A stretch of 64,000 nucleotides of DNA from Nonomuraea rhodomycinica (GCF_013363995.1 NZ_JABWGO010000001.1:310001-374000); one strand, 5' to 3'. Positions 17,224-26,333 are shown, counted from the stretch's first letter. Notes: generated by a model not told the origin, from the sequence alone. Made by a program: numbers and translations.

Positions 17224-17877
17224 GTGACGGAGAGAAAGAAGCCGGTCGGCCAGCCCGACAAGCGCCGCGCGATCGTGACCGGAGCACTGACGCTGTTCGC
17301 CCGCGACGGTTACACCCGCGCCGGGCTGGACGCGATCGCCGCCGAGGCGGGCGTCTCCAACCGCACCATCTACAACCACTTCACCGACAAGGCCGAGCTG
17401 TTCCAGACCGTGATCCAGGAGAGCACGCGGCGGGTCGCCGACACCATGGTCGACATCATCGACCGCCACCTGAGCAAGGTCGTCGACCTGGAGGCGGACC
17501 TCGTCGACTTCGGGATGGCCTGGCTCGGCGTGCTGACCTCGGACCTGGCCCCGCACTTCGCGCTCATCCGCCAGATCAACGCCGAGATCGAGCACATCCC
17601 GCCGGCGGCACTCGAGCTCTGGCGGGACAGCGGCCCCGGCCGCACCCGGCGCGAACTCGCCGAGCGCCTACGCCGGATCGCCGAGCGCGGCGAGCTCGCC
17701 ATCGACGATCCCGCACGCGCCGCCGGGCACCTGATGCTGCTCATCTCCGCCGACAACCTGACCGACCGGGCCGCCCTGCACGACGAGAGCGCGCTCAGGG
17801 AGATGGTCGCCGCGGGCGTGCACACCTTCCTGCACGGCTACGTGCGGCGGCCCCGGCACGACGCCGGCGAGCAATGA
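17224..17877 (+). CDS. TetR-family regulator
   Basis: 217 residues. HTH: ARDGYTRAGLDAIAAEAGVS then NRTIYNHFTDKAELF, close to the TetR consensus. C-terminal helices include an ALIRQINAEIEHIPPAALEL ligand-domain segment typical of TetR_C. GTG 17224 (VTERKKPV) is the likely start, just after the operator array. TAACCT at about 17210 could be a -10 element giving a transcript with almost no leader. It ends base-to-base with the convergent LysR gene. Probably represses itself and the reductase/esterase operon. Confidence 0.9.
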   Translation: MTERKKPVGQPDKRRAIVTGALTLFARDGYTRAGLDAIAAEAGVSNRTIYNHFTDKAELFQTVIQESTRRVADTMVDIIDRHLSKVVDLEADLVDFGMAWLGVLTSDLAPHFALIRQINAEIEHIPPAALELWRDSGPGRTRRELAERLRRIAERGELAIDDPARAAGHLMLLISADNLTDRAALHDESALREMVAAGVHTFLHGYVRRPRHDAGEQ

Positions 17878-18840
17878 TCACACCCCGGCCAGTTTCGCGT
17901 GGTCGGTGTCCGGGAGCCAGTCGCGTTCCGGCGCGTACTCCAGCCAGCGCCGGGCGCGGCCCACGTCGGCGAAACCGCGCAACAGGACGTCGAGCAGCGG
18001 GTGGCGGCGGGTCTCCCGCCAGGCCAGCGACCAGGCGTACAGCGGGGTCGGCGCGGTGAGCGGGATCGAGCGCAGACCCGCGTAGTCAGGCAGCGGCGCG
18101 TCGGTCGGGAACAGGGTGAAGCAGGCCGCGTCGCCGCGGATGTGCTCGACGAGATGGTCCAGTCCCAGGTTGGGGCCGTCCTGGCGCCGCGTGATGCCGA
18201 ACTCGTCGGCGAAGCGCCGCAGGAAGTCCAGGCGGGTCAGTTCGGCCGGGCACCACAGGGTGCTGTCGCGCAGGTCGGCCGGGCGCAGCTCGGCGGCGCC
18301 GGCCAGCGCGTGGGACGTGCTGACCACCGCGTCCACGGGCTCCAGGCGCACCAGCCGCTGGGCGAGGCCGGCGTCGCGGCCCCCGCCGAGCGGGTGCACC
18401 CGGCCGAAGCCCAGATCCGTGTCGCCGCGCAGCAGCATCTCCGCGACCGACGGCCAGTCACGTGCCGGGCCCGGCTCCAGGCGTACCGGGCCGAGCGCCG
18501 CCACGGCCTGCGCGACCGTGCGCATCGGCGCGTACAGATGGCCCCAGACGTCGATCCGGACGACCTGCCCCGTCCCCAGCGCCGCCGCGACCGCGCGCTC
18601 CCCCGCCGCCAGAGCCTCGCGCGCGGCCGGCGCGAAGCGCTCACCGGCCTCGGTCAGGCGCGTGCCGCCTTCGCGTTCGAACAGCCGCACGCCGAGCAGC
18701 GACTCCAGGCGCGCGACGCGCTTGGACAGCACCTGCTGGCTGGTGGTCAGCCGCTGGGCGGCACGCCCGAAATGCAGTTCCTCGGCGGTCGCGACGAACG
18801 CGCGAACCAGAACGAGATCCAGGTCCACGCCGCTGACCAT
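17878..18840 (-). CDS. LysR-family regulator
   Basis: 320 residues. N-terminal winged helix: LVRAFVATAEELHFGRAAQR then QQVLSKRVARLESLLGVRLF. The C-terminal half is a periplasmic-binding-like effector domain. ATG 18840 gives the standard LysR start; upstream in-frame codons to 19335 lie inside the divergent gene. The stop is directly adjacent to the TetR stop. It is divergent from the quinone-oxidoreductase/SnoaL pair with a perfect 21-bp palindrome between, so it is the likely regulator of that pair. Confidence 0.9.
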   Translation of the reverse strand: MVSGVDLDLVLVRAFVATAEELHFGRAAQRLTTSQQVLSKRVARLESLLGVRLFEREGGTRLTEAGERFAPAAREALAAGERAVAAALGTGQVVRIDVWGHLYAPMRTVAQAVAALGPVRLEPGPARDWPSVAEMLLRGDTDLGFGRVHPLGGGRDAGLAQRLVRLEPVDAVVSTSHALAGAAELRPADLRDSTLWCPAELTRLDFLRRFADEFGITRRQDGPNLGLDHLVEHIRGDAACFTLFPTDAPLPDYAGLRSIPLTAPTPLYAWSLAWRETRRHPLLDVLLRGFADVGRARRWLEYAPERDWLPDTDHAKLAGV

Positions 18841-18842
18841 AT

Positions 18843-18863
18843 CCGACAACGCGGCGTTGTCGG
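18843..18863. promoter_or_regulatory. perfect 21-bp palindrome at LysR divergent promoter
   Basis: CCGACAACGC-G-GCGTTGTCGG: two 10-bp arms around one base, starting three bases from the LysR ATG. A further partial half (CGTTGTTGG) lies at about 18875. It is the obvious candidate LysR site for autoregulation and control of the gene at 18956. Confidence 0.6.
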
Positions 18864-18955
18864 CCGGACGGCTCCGTTGTTGGCCCCGCCGTCCCCCCAC
18901 CTGCTGGACTGGCCACCGACAGCCCGAGGACCGCATCACCCAGGAGGTACCCGCC

Positions 18956-19876
18956 GTGAAGGCTCTGCTCCCGACCGGAGATCCGAGGGAACCGGTCGTG
19001 CTCGCCGACGTCCCCGAGCCGACGCCGCGCCCGGACGAGGCGCTGGTGAAGGTGGAGGCGTTCTCCGTCAACCGGGGCGAGACGTTCAAGCTGGAGGCGC
19101 CCGCGCCCGGCGACAGGCCCGGCAAGGACGTCGCGGGCCTGGTCGTCCAGCCGGCCGCGGACGGGAGCGGGCCGAACGGCATCGCCCGTGTCGTCGGCCA
19201 CCCCATGGCCGGCGGCTGGGCGGAGTACGCGGCCGTGCCGACCGACGCGCTGGCCGTGCTGCCCGACGGCGTCTCCGCCCTCCAGGCCGCGGCGCTGCCG
19301 CTCGCCGGGCTGACCGCGCTGCGGCTGCTGCGCACGGCCGGGCCGGTGCTGGGGCGGCGCGTGCTGCTGACCGGCGCGTCCGGGGGCGTGGGGCACTACG
19401 TGACCGAGCTGGCGGCCGCCGCCGGAGCGGAGGTCACCGCCGTCACCCGGGACGCCGAGCGCGGCGCCCGGCTCATCGAGCTCGGCGCGGCCGCCGTCGT
19501 CCACGACCTGGCCGACGCGCCCGGCCCGTACGACCTCGTCCTGGAATCGACCGGCGGCCCGTCCCTCGCGACGGCCCTGGCCAAAACCGCCAGGCGCGGC
19601 ACGCTCATCTGGTTCGGGCAGGCCAGCCGGCGACCGGCGACGCTCGACTTCTTCGCGTTCTTCGACGGACCCGAGTCGGCCGTCATCCGCCACTTCCACT
19701 ACCTCGACGCCGACACCTCGCTCGGCGACGACCTCGCGGCGCTCGTCCGGCTGACCGCCGGGGGCCGCCTGCATCCCGAGATCGGCCGGATCGCCGACTG
19801 GGCCGACACCGCGACCGTCCTCACCGACCTGCGCGAGCGCCGCATCCGCGGCAAGGCCGTCCTCACCCTCGCCTGA
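18956..19876 (+). CDS. NADP-dependent quinone-oxidoreductase-like protein (MDR superfamily)
   Basis: 306 residues, medium-chain dehydrogenase/reductase of the zinc-free quinone reductase type. An N-terminal GroES-like part (EALVKVEAFSVNRGETFKL) is followed by a Rossmann domain with GASGGVGHYVTELAAAAGAE. No zinc-ligand cysteines are seen. GTG 18956 has AGGAGG nine bases upstream. Followed after 27 bp by a SnoaL-like gene; the pair is divergent from a LysR regulator. Substrate unknown, likely an enone or quinone. Confidence 0.88.
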   Translation: MKALLPTGDPREPVVLADVPEPTPRPDEALVKVEAFSVNRGETFKLEAPAPGDRPGKDVAGLVVQPAADGSGPNGIARVVGHPMAGGWAEYAAVPTDALAVLPDGVSALQAAALPLAGLTALRLLRTAGPVLGRRVLLTGASGGVGHYVTELAAAAGAEVTAVTRDAERGARLIELGAAAVVHDLADAPGPYDLVLESTGGPSLATALAKTARRGTLIWFGQASRRPATLDFFAFFDGPESAVIRHFHYLDADTSLGDDLAALVRLTAGGRLHPEIGRIADWADTATVLTDLRERRIRGKAVLTLA

Positions 19877-19903
19877 ACGCGCCACCGACCAAGGAGCCTG
19901 ATC

Positions 19904-20326
19904 ATGAACGCCGGCACCGACCCCAGGGACGTCGTCATCCGCTACGTCGAGGCCGTCCGCGACGGCGACGCCGACGTCGTCCACGACAGCTTCGCCGCGG
20001 ACGCGACCTGGCACTACCCCGGCGACCTGCCGATCTCGAAGGTGTGGCGCGGCCGCGACGCGATCATCCAGGACTTCCTCGGCGGCATGGGCCCGCTCCT
20101 CGTCCCCGGCACGACGCGGATCGAGCTCGTCAGCACGATCGCCGAGGGCGACCGCGTGGTCGCCGAATGGACCGCCAGAGCGCGGACCGTGTACGGGGGC
20201 ACGTACGACAACCGCTGCGTCGGGATCTACACCGTGCGGGACGGCCGGATCACCTCGGTCGTCGAGTACGCCGACACCCGCCACGTGGCCGCGGCCCTCT
20301 TCCCGCACCACCCCGGCGGCGCGTGA
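19904..20326 (+). CDS. SnoaL-like / NTF2-fold protein
   Basis: 140 residues with the SnoaL-like pattern: VVIRYVEAVRDGDADVVHDS, the WHYPGDLP loop, a WRGRDAIIQDFL helix and C-terminal strands (NRCVGIYTVRDGRITSVVEY). Members act as isomerases, cyclases or ligand-binding domains; which one applies here is unknown. ATG 19904 has AAGGAGC upstream. Second gene of the LysR-linked pair. Confidence 0.87.
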   Translation: MNAGTDPRDVVIRYVEAVRDGDADVVHDSFAADATWHYPGDLPISKVWRGRDAIIQDFLGGMGPLLVPGTTRIELVSTIAEGDRVVAEWTARARTVYGGTYDNRCVGIYTVRDGRITSVVEYADTRHVAAALFPHHPGGA

Positions 20327-20343
20327 CCCCGGCACAGTTTCCT

Positions 20344-20367
20344 GGCTCCGCGAAGGCGCGGGGAGCC
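20344..20367. terminator. bidirectional hairpin terminator candidate
   Basis: GGCTCC (20344-20349) pairs with GGAGCC (20362-20367), with further G-C pairs inside. It lies between the convergent SnoaL and menD stops, with no T-run, as is usual in actinobacteria. Confidence 0.5.
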
Positions 20368-20379
20368 GCCCCGGGCCGG

Positions 20380-22038
20380 TCAGGCCAGGGCGGCGCGGAT
20401 GGCGTCCTGGGCGGCGTCGCGCAGGCGGGCGTGGACCAGCGCGTTCTCCTCCCGGTCCGTGCGCACCTCCACCACGCGCGGCCCCTCGCCGCGCAGCGCC
20501 TTGGGCAGGTCTCCCAGCTCCTCCACCAGCCGGTACGGCGTGCCGGTCGCGGCGGCCACGTACCCGAGGTCCACCCCGTGCGGCGTGCCGAATACCCGCT
20601 CGAACGGGTCGCGCAGCGCCGCCTGCGGCAGCAGCGAGAAGATCCCGCCCCCGTCGTTGTTGACCACCACCACGCACAGGTCGGGCCGGGGCTCGCGCGG
20701 CCCGAGGATGAACCCGTTCTGGTCGTGCAGGAACGACAGGTCACCGAGCAGCGCGTACGACGGCCCGTTGTGGGCCAGCGCGGCGCCCATCGCCGTCGAG
20801 ACCGCGCCGTCGATGCCGGAGGCGCCCCGGTTGGCCAGCAGCCGCAGCCCGCGCCGGGGCCGCATGGCCTGGTCGAGGTCGCGGATCGGCATGGACGAGC
20901 CGCAGAACAGCAGGGCGCCGTTGGGCAGCGTGTCGGCCAGGTCGCGGGCCAGGCGCGGCTCGCTCGTGCCCGAGGTGTCGAGCACCTGGTCCACCGCGGC
21001 CCGCGCCGCCTGGTCGGCGTGCCGCCAGGAGTTCAGCCAGCCGTCGTCGCCGGAGGCCACCGGGATCTCCACGGCCTGCGCCACCTGGGTGGCCGAGCGG
21101 GTGGGGTCGGGCCAGCGGTCGAGGGCGGGCGCGACGACGATGTGCTCCTGGACGCGCTTGAGCCACGACAGCAGCGGGCGCGACAGCCCCGGCCGGCCGA
21201 GCGTCACGACCACGTCGGGCGCGTGCGCGTCGGCGAACTCGGGGGTGGCCAGCAGGTAGTGGTAGGTCGAGACGGAGTGGTCGCCGTAGCGGCCGCCGCC
21301 GTTCGGCTCCGACAGGACGGGCCAGCCGGCCATCCCGGCGGCGGCGACGTAGCGGCGCACGTTGGCGGCGCCGTCGCCGACCACCAGCACGCCGCGCCGC
21401 GTCGGCGGCAGGTGCAGGGCGACGGGCGGCGGCGCGACGCGGGTGCGCACCCACGGGCCGGTCGCGTCGCCGTCGAGCGGCTCGCTCCACGAGGTGTCGC
21501 CGTCGGGGATCAGCGGCTCGCGGAAGGCCAGGTTGAGGTGGACCGGCCCGGGGTCGGCGGGCCCGGCGGCGCGCTGGTAGGCGCGGCAGGCCAGCGACCG
21601 CCAGTACGCGACCTGGCCGGGACGGTCCTCAGGAGTGCCCACCTCGGCGAACCAGCGGGCGGCCGTGCCGTACAGCTTCACCTGGTCGATGGTCTGGTTG
21701 GCGCCGGTGCCGCGCAGCTCGGGCGGCCGGTCGGCGGTGAGCACGAGCAGCGGGACGCCCGACTCGCCCGCCTCGATGACGGCCGGGTGGAAGTTCGCGG
21801 CGGCGGTGCCGGAGGAGCAGATCAGCGCGACGGGCCGCTCCGAGCGCCGGGCCAGGCCGAGCGCCAGGAACGACGCCGAGCGCTCGTCCACGCGCACGTG
21901 CAGCCGCACCCGCGACTCGGCGTGCAGCGCCAGCGCCAGCGGCGCTGAGCGCGAGCCGGGCGCGAGCACGACGTCGGTCAGGCCGCAGCGCACCAGCTCG
22001 TCGACGAGCACCGTGGCCAGCGCGGTCGCGGGATTCAC
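20380..22038 (-). CDS. menD: 2-succinyl-5-enolpyruvyl-6-hydroxy-3-cyclohexene-1-carboxylate synthase
   Basis: 552 residues, a thiamine-diphosphate enzyme that joins isochorismate and 2-oxoglutarate in menaquinone synthesis. The N-terminal Pyr domain has VVLAPGSRSAPLALAL and CSSGTAAANFHPAVIEA, which includes the MenD substrate region. The C-terminal PP domain has LLGDLSFLHDQNGF and VVVNNDGGGIFSLLP (the GD-x-NN ThDP/Mg motif). GTG 22038 has AGGAGG upstream and overlaps the menC stop by four bases. It shows that this organism uses the classical o-succinylbenzoate route. Confidence 0.95.
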   Translation of the reverse strand: MNPATALATVLVDELVRCGLTDVVLAPGSRSAPLALALHAESRVRLHVRVDERSASFLALGLARRSERPVALICSSGTAAANFHPAVIEAGESGVPLLVLTADRPPELRGTGANQTIDQVKLYGTAARWFAEVGTPEDRPGQVAYWRSLACRAYQRAAGPADPGPVHLNLAFREPLIPDGDTSWSEPLDGDATGPWVRTRVAPPPVALHLPPTRRGVLVVGDGAANVRRYVAAAGMAGWPVLSEPNGGGRYGDHSVSTYHYLLATPEFADAHAPDVVVTLGRPGLSRPLLSWLKRVQEHIVVAPALDRWPDPTRSATQVAQAVEIPVASGDDGWLNSWRHADQAARAAVDQVLDTSGTSEPRLARDLADTLPNGALLFCGSSMPIRDLDQAMRPRRGLRLLANRGASGIDGAVSTAMGAALAHNGPSYALLGDLSFLHDQNGFILGPREPRPDLCVVVVNNDGGGIFSLLPQAALRDPFERVFGTPHGVDLGYVAAATGTPYRLVEELGDLPKALRGEGPRVVEVRTDREENALVHARLRDAAQDAIRAALA

Positions 22039-23048
22039 CGGGACGCCTCCTGCATTCGGCCGAGCCATCGGGGTGAGTCGATGGCGAACTCTGACAGGGC
22101 ACGCTCGTCCACCTCGGGCCGCCGCACGCGCAGCGCGCCGCCCTCGGGGATGAGCGGGTCGGCGGTGACGTCGCCGGACAGCAGCGTCATCGTGCCGAGC
22201 CCGCACGCGTACGGCAGCTCGGGCAGGGCGGCGGCCAGCGCGAGCCCCGCGGCCAGCCCCACGGACGTCTCCACGGCGCTCGAGACGACGGCGGGCAGCC
22301 CGCACGCCTCGACCACGCGCAGCGCCTGCCGCACCCCGCCGAGCGGCTGGACCTTGACCACGGCGATGTCGGCCGCCTCGGCGGCCCGCACGCGCAGCGG
22401 GTCCTCGGCGCGGCGGATCGACTCGTCGGCCGCGATCGGCACGTCGCAGGCGCGCCGCACCAGCGCCAGCTCCTCCAGGGTGGCGCAGGGCTGCTCGGCG
22501 TACTCCAGGCCGAACCGGTCGAGCTCCTTCAGCCGGCGCACCGCCTCGTCGGCGCTCCACGCGCCGTTGGCGTCCACGCGCAGCCGCCCGGACGGCCCGA
22601 GGGCGTCGCGCACGGCCTCCACCCGGGCCAGGTCGTCGGCGAAGCTCTGGCCGGGCTCGGCGACCTTGACCTTCGCGGTGGCGCAGCCGGAGCCGCGGAC
22701 CAGTTCGAAGGCCCGCTCGGCCGCGACCGCCGGGACCGTGGCGTTGACCGGGACCGTGTCGCGGACCGGCGCGGGCCAGCCCTCGAAGGCGGCCTCGCGG
22801 GCGCAGGCCAGCCAGCGGGCGCACTCGCGCGGCCCGTACTCGGGGAACGGCGAGAACTCGCCCCAGCCCGCCGGGCCGCGCAGCAGCACGCCCTCGCGGG
22901 CCGTCTGCCCGCGGAAGCGGGTGCGCATCGGGATGCGGAACACCACGGGATCGCTGGTCAGCCCCCGCTCCCCTCCACCGGCGGCGTCACCGGTCACACC
23001 CGTGCGCCACCCGTTCACGCCGGATCGCGCGCCCCGCCCTGCCACCAC
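22035..23048 (-). CDS. menC: o-succinylbenzoate synthase
   Basis: Enolase-superfamily dehydratase making o-succinylbenzoate from the MenD/MenH product. The barrel residues are visible: ATAKVKVAEPG (Lys-x-Lys), RLRVDANGAWS (Asp-x-Asn), LEYAEQPC (Glu), PIAADESIR (Asp-Glu) and AVVKVQPLGG (Lys). The start is uncertain. Several GTGs lie between 23048 and about 22940, and the family usually begins near VVFRIPMRTRFRG, so the first 30 or so residues given here may be untranslated. It overlaps menD by four bases; divergent from menE. Confidence 0.92.
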   Translation of the reverse strand: MVAGRGARSGVNGWRTGVTGDAAGGGERGLTSDPVVFRIPMRTRFRGQTAREGVLLRGPAGWGEFSPFPEYGPRECARWLACAREAAFEGWPAPVRDTVPVNATVPAVAAERAFELVRGSGCATAKVKVAEPGQSFADDLARVEAVRDALGPSGRLRVDANGAWSADEAVRRLKELDRFGLEYAEQPCATLEELALVRRACDVPIAADESIRRAEDPLRVRAAEAADIAVVKVQPLGGVRQALRVVEACGLPAVVSSAVETSVGLAAGLALAAALPELPYACGLGTMTLLSGDVTADPLIPEGGALRVRRPEVDERALSEFAIDSPRWLGRMQEASR

Positions 23049-23097
23049 CGCGTCACCACTGAGTCAGTACCGATCTGTCGCCACTAACCTTACGAGC

Positions 23098-24261
23098 ATG
23101 CCGAGCACGCCGTCGCATCCGGACCGCCCGTTGAGCGCGGTCGTCATGCCGCCGGGCCCCGAGCTGTTCGCGGCGGTGCGCGACGCGCTGAGCGGCGCCG
23201 GGCCGGCCGTGCTGCCGCTGGCCCCGGGGCCGGCGGCCGACGCCGCGATCGCCGCGCTGCGCCCCACCGACGCCGGCGGCCGGCCCCTGGACGGCGGGCG
23301 CGGCGTGCCGGGCGACGTCGCCGTGGTCATCGCCACCAGCGGGAGCACGGGCACGCCCAAGGGCGTCCTGCTCTCCGCGCGGGCGCTGCGCGCCTCGGCC
23401 GCCGCGTCGCTGCGCCGCCTCGGGGCCGCCGAGGGCGAGCGGTGGCTGTGCTGCCTGCCGCCGTCGCACGTGTCCGGGCTCCAGGTGCTGGTCCGGGCGC
23501 TGCTGAGCGGCACCGAGCCGATCGTGCACGACAGGTTCGACCCCGAGCGGGTGCTGGCCTCCGGCGCCCGCCACGTGTCGCTGGTGCCCACGCAGCTGCA
23601 CCGGCTGGTCGAGATGCGGGCCGACCTGTCGGTCTTCGCCACGATCCTGCTCGGGGGCGCGGCGGCCCGTCCCGCGCTGCTGGAGCGGGCGCGCGGGCTC
23701 GGCGCGCGGGTGGTGACGACGTACGGGATGAGCGAGACCTGCGGGGGCTGCGTGTACGACGGCCGGCCCCTCGACGGCGTGGACGTGAAGGTGGGCGACG
23801 ACGGCCGGATCCGGGTGGCGGGGCCGGTGCTGTTCTCCGGCTACCGCTCGGGCGAGCCGGTGCCGCGCGACGGCGCCTGGTTCGTGACCTCCGACCTGGG
23901 CGAGCTGTCCGGCGGGCGGCTGCGCGTGCTGGGCCGCGCCGACGACGTGATCAACACCGGGGGCGAGAAGGTCGTGGCGGGCGCGGTGGCGGCGGTGCTC
24001 GGCGCCCATCCCGAGGTGGCGGACGTCGCGGTCGTCGGCCGGCCCGACCCCGAGTGGGGCGAGGTGGTGGTGGCCGTGGTGGTGCCCGCCGACGCCTCCC
24101 GCCCGCCGACGCTGCCGCACCTGCGCGCCTACTGCGCCGAGCGGCTGCCCGCGTACGCCGCGCCCCGCGAGCTGCGCCTCGTGCCGCGGCTGCCGCTGCT
24201 CCCCAACGGCAAGCCCGACCTCGTACGCCTGCGCTCGCAAGCCTCCTCACGGCCCGTCTGA
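23098..24261 (+). CDS. menE: o-succinylbenzoate-CoA ligase
   Basis: 387-residue acyl-adenylate ligase that activates o-succinylbenzoate with CoA. AMP-binding P-loop ATSGSTGTPKGVLLS, TTYGMSETCGG (A5), SDLGELSGGRL-x-VLGRADDVINTGGEKV (A7-A8) and the catalytic lysine in LPNGKPDL. The short length is normal for actinobacterial MenE. Divergent from menC/menD. TAACCT at 23085-23090 ends eight bases before the ATG, so the transcript may be leaderless. Confidence 0.92.
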   Translation: MPSTPSHPDRPLSAVVMPPGPELFAAVRDALSGAGPAVLPLAPGPAADAAIAALRPTDAGGRPLDGGRGVPGDVAVVIATSGSTGTPKGVLLSARALRASAAASLRRLGAAEGERWLCCLPPSHVSGLQVLVRALLSGTEPIVHDRFDPERVLASGARHVSLVPTQLHRLVEMRADLSVFATILLGGAAARPALLERARGLGARVVTTYGMSETCGGCVYDGRPLDGVDVKVGDDGRIRVAGPVLFSGYRSGEPVPRDGAWFVTSDLGELSGGRLRVLGRADDVINTGGEKVVAGAVAAVLGAHPEVADVAVVGRPDPEWGEVVVAVVVPADASRPPTLPHLRAYCAERLPAYAAPRELRLVPRLPLLPNGKPDLVRLRSQASSRPV

Positions 24262-24329
24262 CCCGCCCGCGCAGGAACCCGATGACCATCCGGTGCGTCA
24301 AAGGGGGGAAGAGCAAGGAGGGAGCCTTC

Positions 24330-24698
24330 ATGGATCAGACCCGCAAGATGTGGGCATCCGCGGCGGTCGTCGGCGTCATCGTCGTCGGCGGGGTCTCGGT
24401 CGCGGCGGCCGCCTCGGCGGGCAGGCTCGAGAAGGTCTCCAAGGAGACCAAGGCCGTGGTGCAGGTCGATCCCGGTCAGGTGGCCGAGCTCGCCGGGCAG
24501 ACGCCCGGCCCGTCGCCCGACGCCGTGGTGTCGCATGACGTCAACCCCGACCCCGACGCGGTCCTCGACTACTGGACCGACGAGCGCATGGAGGACGCCG
24601 AGCCCATGCCGATGCCCGAGGGCGAGCCCGGGAAGGTGACCGAGGGGCCCTCGGCGGCGGTGCCCGACGGCGACCCGGGCCAGGTCAGCGGCGACTAG
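24330..24698 (+). CDS. small membrane-anchored or secreted acidic protein
   Basis: 122 residues, unrecognised. Residues 8-32 are a signal/anchor (SAAVVGVIVVGGVSVAAAAS). The remainder is acidic and Pro/Asp-rich with no Cys and has loose internal echoes (VDPGQVAELAG, EGEPGKVTEG, DGDPGQVSG), so it is probably disordered outside the membrane. ATG 24330 has AAGGAGGG seven bases upstream; an upstream in-frame ATG at 24282 has none. Lies between menE and the sigma-factor gene; function unknown. Confidence 0.72.
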   Translation: MDQTRKMWASAAVVGVIVVGGVSVAAAASAGRLEKVSKETKAVVQVDPGQVAELAGQTPGPSPDAVVSHDVNPDPDAVLDYWTDERMEDAEPMPMPEGEPGKVTEGPSAAVPDGDPGQVSGD

Positions 24699-24766
24699 CC
24701 GGCCGCGGGCCGCGCGTACCGGGGGTGGGCCGCCACGAGGCGGTCCGCCCCATTTTTATCCTTACG

Positions 24767-24791
24767 GGAACAAATAGCGGCAGATGGCGTT
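24767..24791 (+). promoter_or_regulatory. possible SigR/ECF-type promoter ahead of the sigma factor
   Basis: GGAAC (24767-24771), then 17 bases, then GTT (24789-24791) resembles the sigma-R pattern GGAAT-N18-GTT. In Streptomyces coelicolor the principal sigma gene hrdB has such a redox-stress promoter. It lies in a locally AT-rich stretch of the 177-bp gap before 24876. The spacing is one base short of ideal. Confidence 0.35.
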
Positions 24792-24875
24792 ATTGATACT
24801 GGTGCGCCGAGCGGCCCGTACCGCCCCACCACAATCTGCCTGATCGCTTCTACTCCGTATGGAGGAGGTGTCCTC

Positions 24876-26333
24876 ATGCCCCGAACCGCCGTGGCGACCC
24901 CACCCGCGACCCTCGACCAGCTCCTTGACCGAGGGCGAGCACAGGGTCACCTTTCTCTCGCGGAGCTGCGTCACGCGTTCGCCGAGGCCGGGATCAACCC
25001 CGCCGAAGGCCGGTCGATCCTGCGCGAGCTCACCGAGGCGGGCGTCAGCCTGGCCGCCGAGGACGAGCCGTCCCTGGGCCGGTCCGCGCGCACGACCGCG
25101 AGGAAGACCACCACGACGAAGTCCACCACGACGAGGACCGCTACCAAGCGCCCGGCCGAGCCGAAGTCTACCGGCTCCGGTGCCGCCGAGTCCAAGACCG
25201 ACATCGCGTCCGTCCCCTCCATGGGCGACGCCGGCGACGACGCGCCCGCGACCGCCAGGAAGACCCGGGCCAAGTCCGCCAGGACCACGGCCAGGACCGC
25301 CGCGAAGCCGGAGGCCGAGGCTCCCGCCGACGCCGAGCCGGACCCCGACGCCCTCGCCATGGGCGCCGACGGCGAGGAGGCGGAGCTGGAGACCGAGGTC
25401 CTGGACCTCGACGACAACCAGTCGGCCATGGGCGACTCGGTCCACACCTACCTCAAGTCGATCGGCCGGCGCACGCTGCTCACCGCCGCGCAGGAGGTCG
25501 AGCTGGCCCGGCGCATCGAGGCCGGCCTGTACGCCGAGTACAAGCTGGAGACCGATTCCACCTTGTCGCCGGCCGCCCGCGAGGACCTCGAGATGGTCGT
25601 CCAGGACGGCAGGGAGGCCAAGGACCACATGCTGGAGGCCAACCTCCGGCTGGTCGTCTCGGTGGCCAAGAAGTACACCGACCGCGGCATGTCGCTGCTC
25701 GACGTGGTCCAGGAGGGCAACCTGGGCCTCATCAGGGCGGTCGAGAAGTTTGACTACACCAAGGGCTTCAAGTTCTCCACGTACGCCATGTGGTGGATCC
25801 GCCAGGCCATCCAGCGCGGCTTCGCCGACTCGGCCCGGACGATCCGGCTGCCCGTGCACGTGCTGGAGATGCTCTCGAAGCTGTCGCGCGTCGAGCGCGA
25901 CATGCACCAGCGCCTGGGCCGCGAGCCCACGCCGGAGGAGCTGGCCAAGGAGCTGGACAGGACGCCCGACCAGATCGAGGAGCTGCTGCGCACCAGCCGC
26001 CAGCCGATCTCGCTCAACGCGACGATCGGCGAGGACGGCGAGACCACGATCGGCGACCTCATCGAGGACGTGGACTCCCCCGAGGCGTCGGAGATCGTCG
26101 ACCGCCAGCTGCTGGGCGACCAGCTGCGGGGCGTGCTCGACAACCTGTCGCCGCGCGAGTCGAAGATCATGGCGCTGCGGTTCGGGCTGGTCGACGGCAA
26201 GCCGCACACCCTCGACGAGATCGGCAAGCACCTGGGGCTGACCCGGGAGCGCATCCGGCAGCTCGAGAAGGAGTCGCTGTCCAAGCTGCGCCACCCGAGC
26301 AACACCCGTCCGCTGCTCGACTGGGCCAGCTGA
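24876..26333 (+). CDS. RNA polymerase sigma-70 factor, principal (HrdB/SigA) type
   Basis: 485 residues. Residues 10-60 are a region-1.1-like acidic helix bundle (LDQLLDRGRAQGHLSLAEL). Residues 68-150 form a Lys/Thr/Ala-rich linker, as in HrdB/SigA. Region 1.2 is near DSVHTYLKSIGR, region 2 contains RLVVSVAKKYTDRGMSLLD and FKFSTYAMWWIRQAIQRG, then region 3, and region 4.2 GLTRERIRQLEKESLSKLR. It should recognise TTGACN / TANNNT promoters. ATG 24876 has GGAGGAGG upstream. A strong hairpin terminator follows. It could be the primary sigma or a close HrdA/C/D paralogue; the length and region 1.1 favour the primary type. Confidence 0.92.
   Translation: MPRTAVATPPATLDQLLDRGRAQGHLSLAELRHAFAEAGINPAEGRSILRELTEAGVSLAAEDEPSLGRSARTTARKTTTTKSTTTRTATKRPAEPKSTGSGAAESKTDIASVPSMGDAGDDAPATARKTRAKSARTTARTAAKPEAEAPADAEPDPDALAMGADGEEAELETEVLDLDDNQSAMGDSVHTYLKSIGRRTLLTAAQEVELARRIEAGLYAEYKLETDSTLSPAAREDLEMVVQDGREAKDHMLEANLRLVVSVAKKYTDRGMSLLDVVQEGNLGLIRAVEKFDYTKGFKFSTYAMWWIRQAIQRGFADSARTIRLPVHVLEMLSKLSRVERDMHQRLGREPTPEELAKELDRTPDQIEELLRTSRQPISLNATIGEDGETTIGDLIEDVDSPEASEIVDRQLLGDQLRGVLDNLSPRESKIMALRFGLVDGKPHTLDEIGKHLGLTRERIRQLEKESLSKLRHPSNTRPLLDWAS

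Noticed and set aside
17899..21948. 1349-codon open frame on the plus strand
   Set aside because: Antisense to LysR and menD and across unrelated genes; composition typical of a shadow frame.
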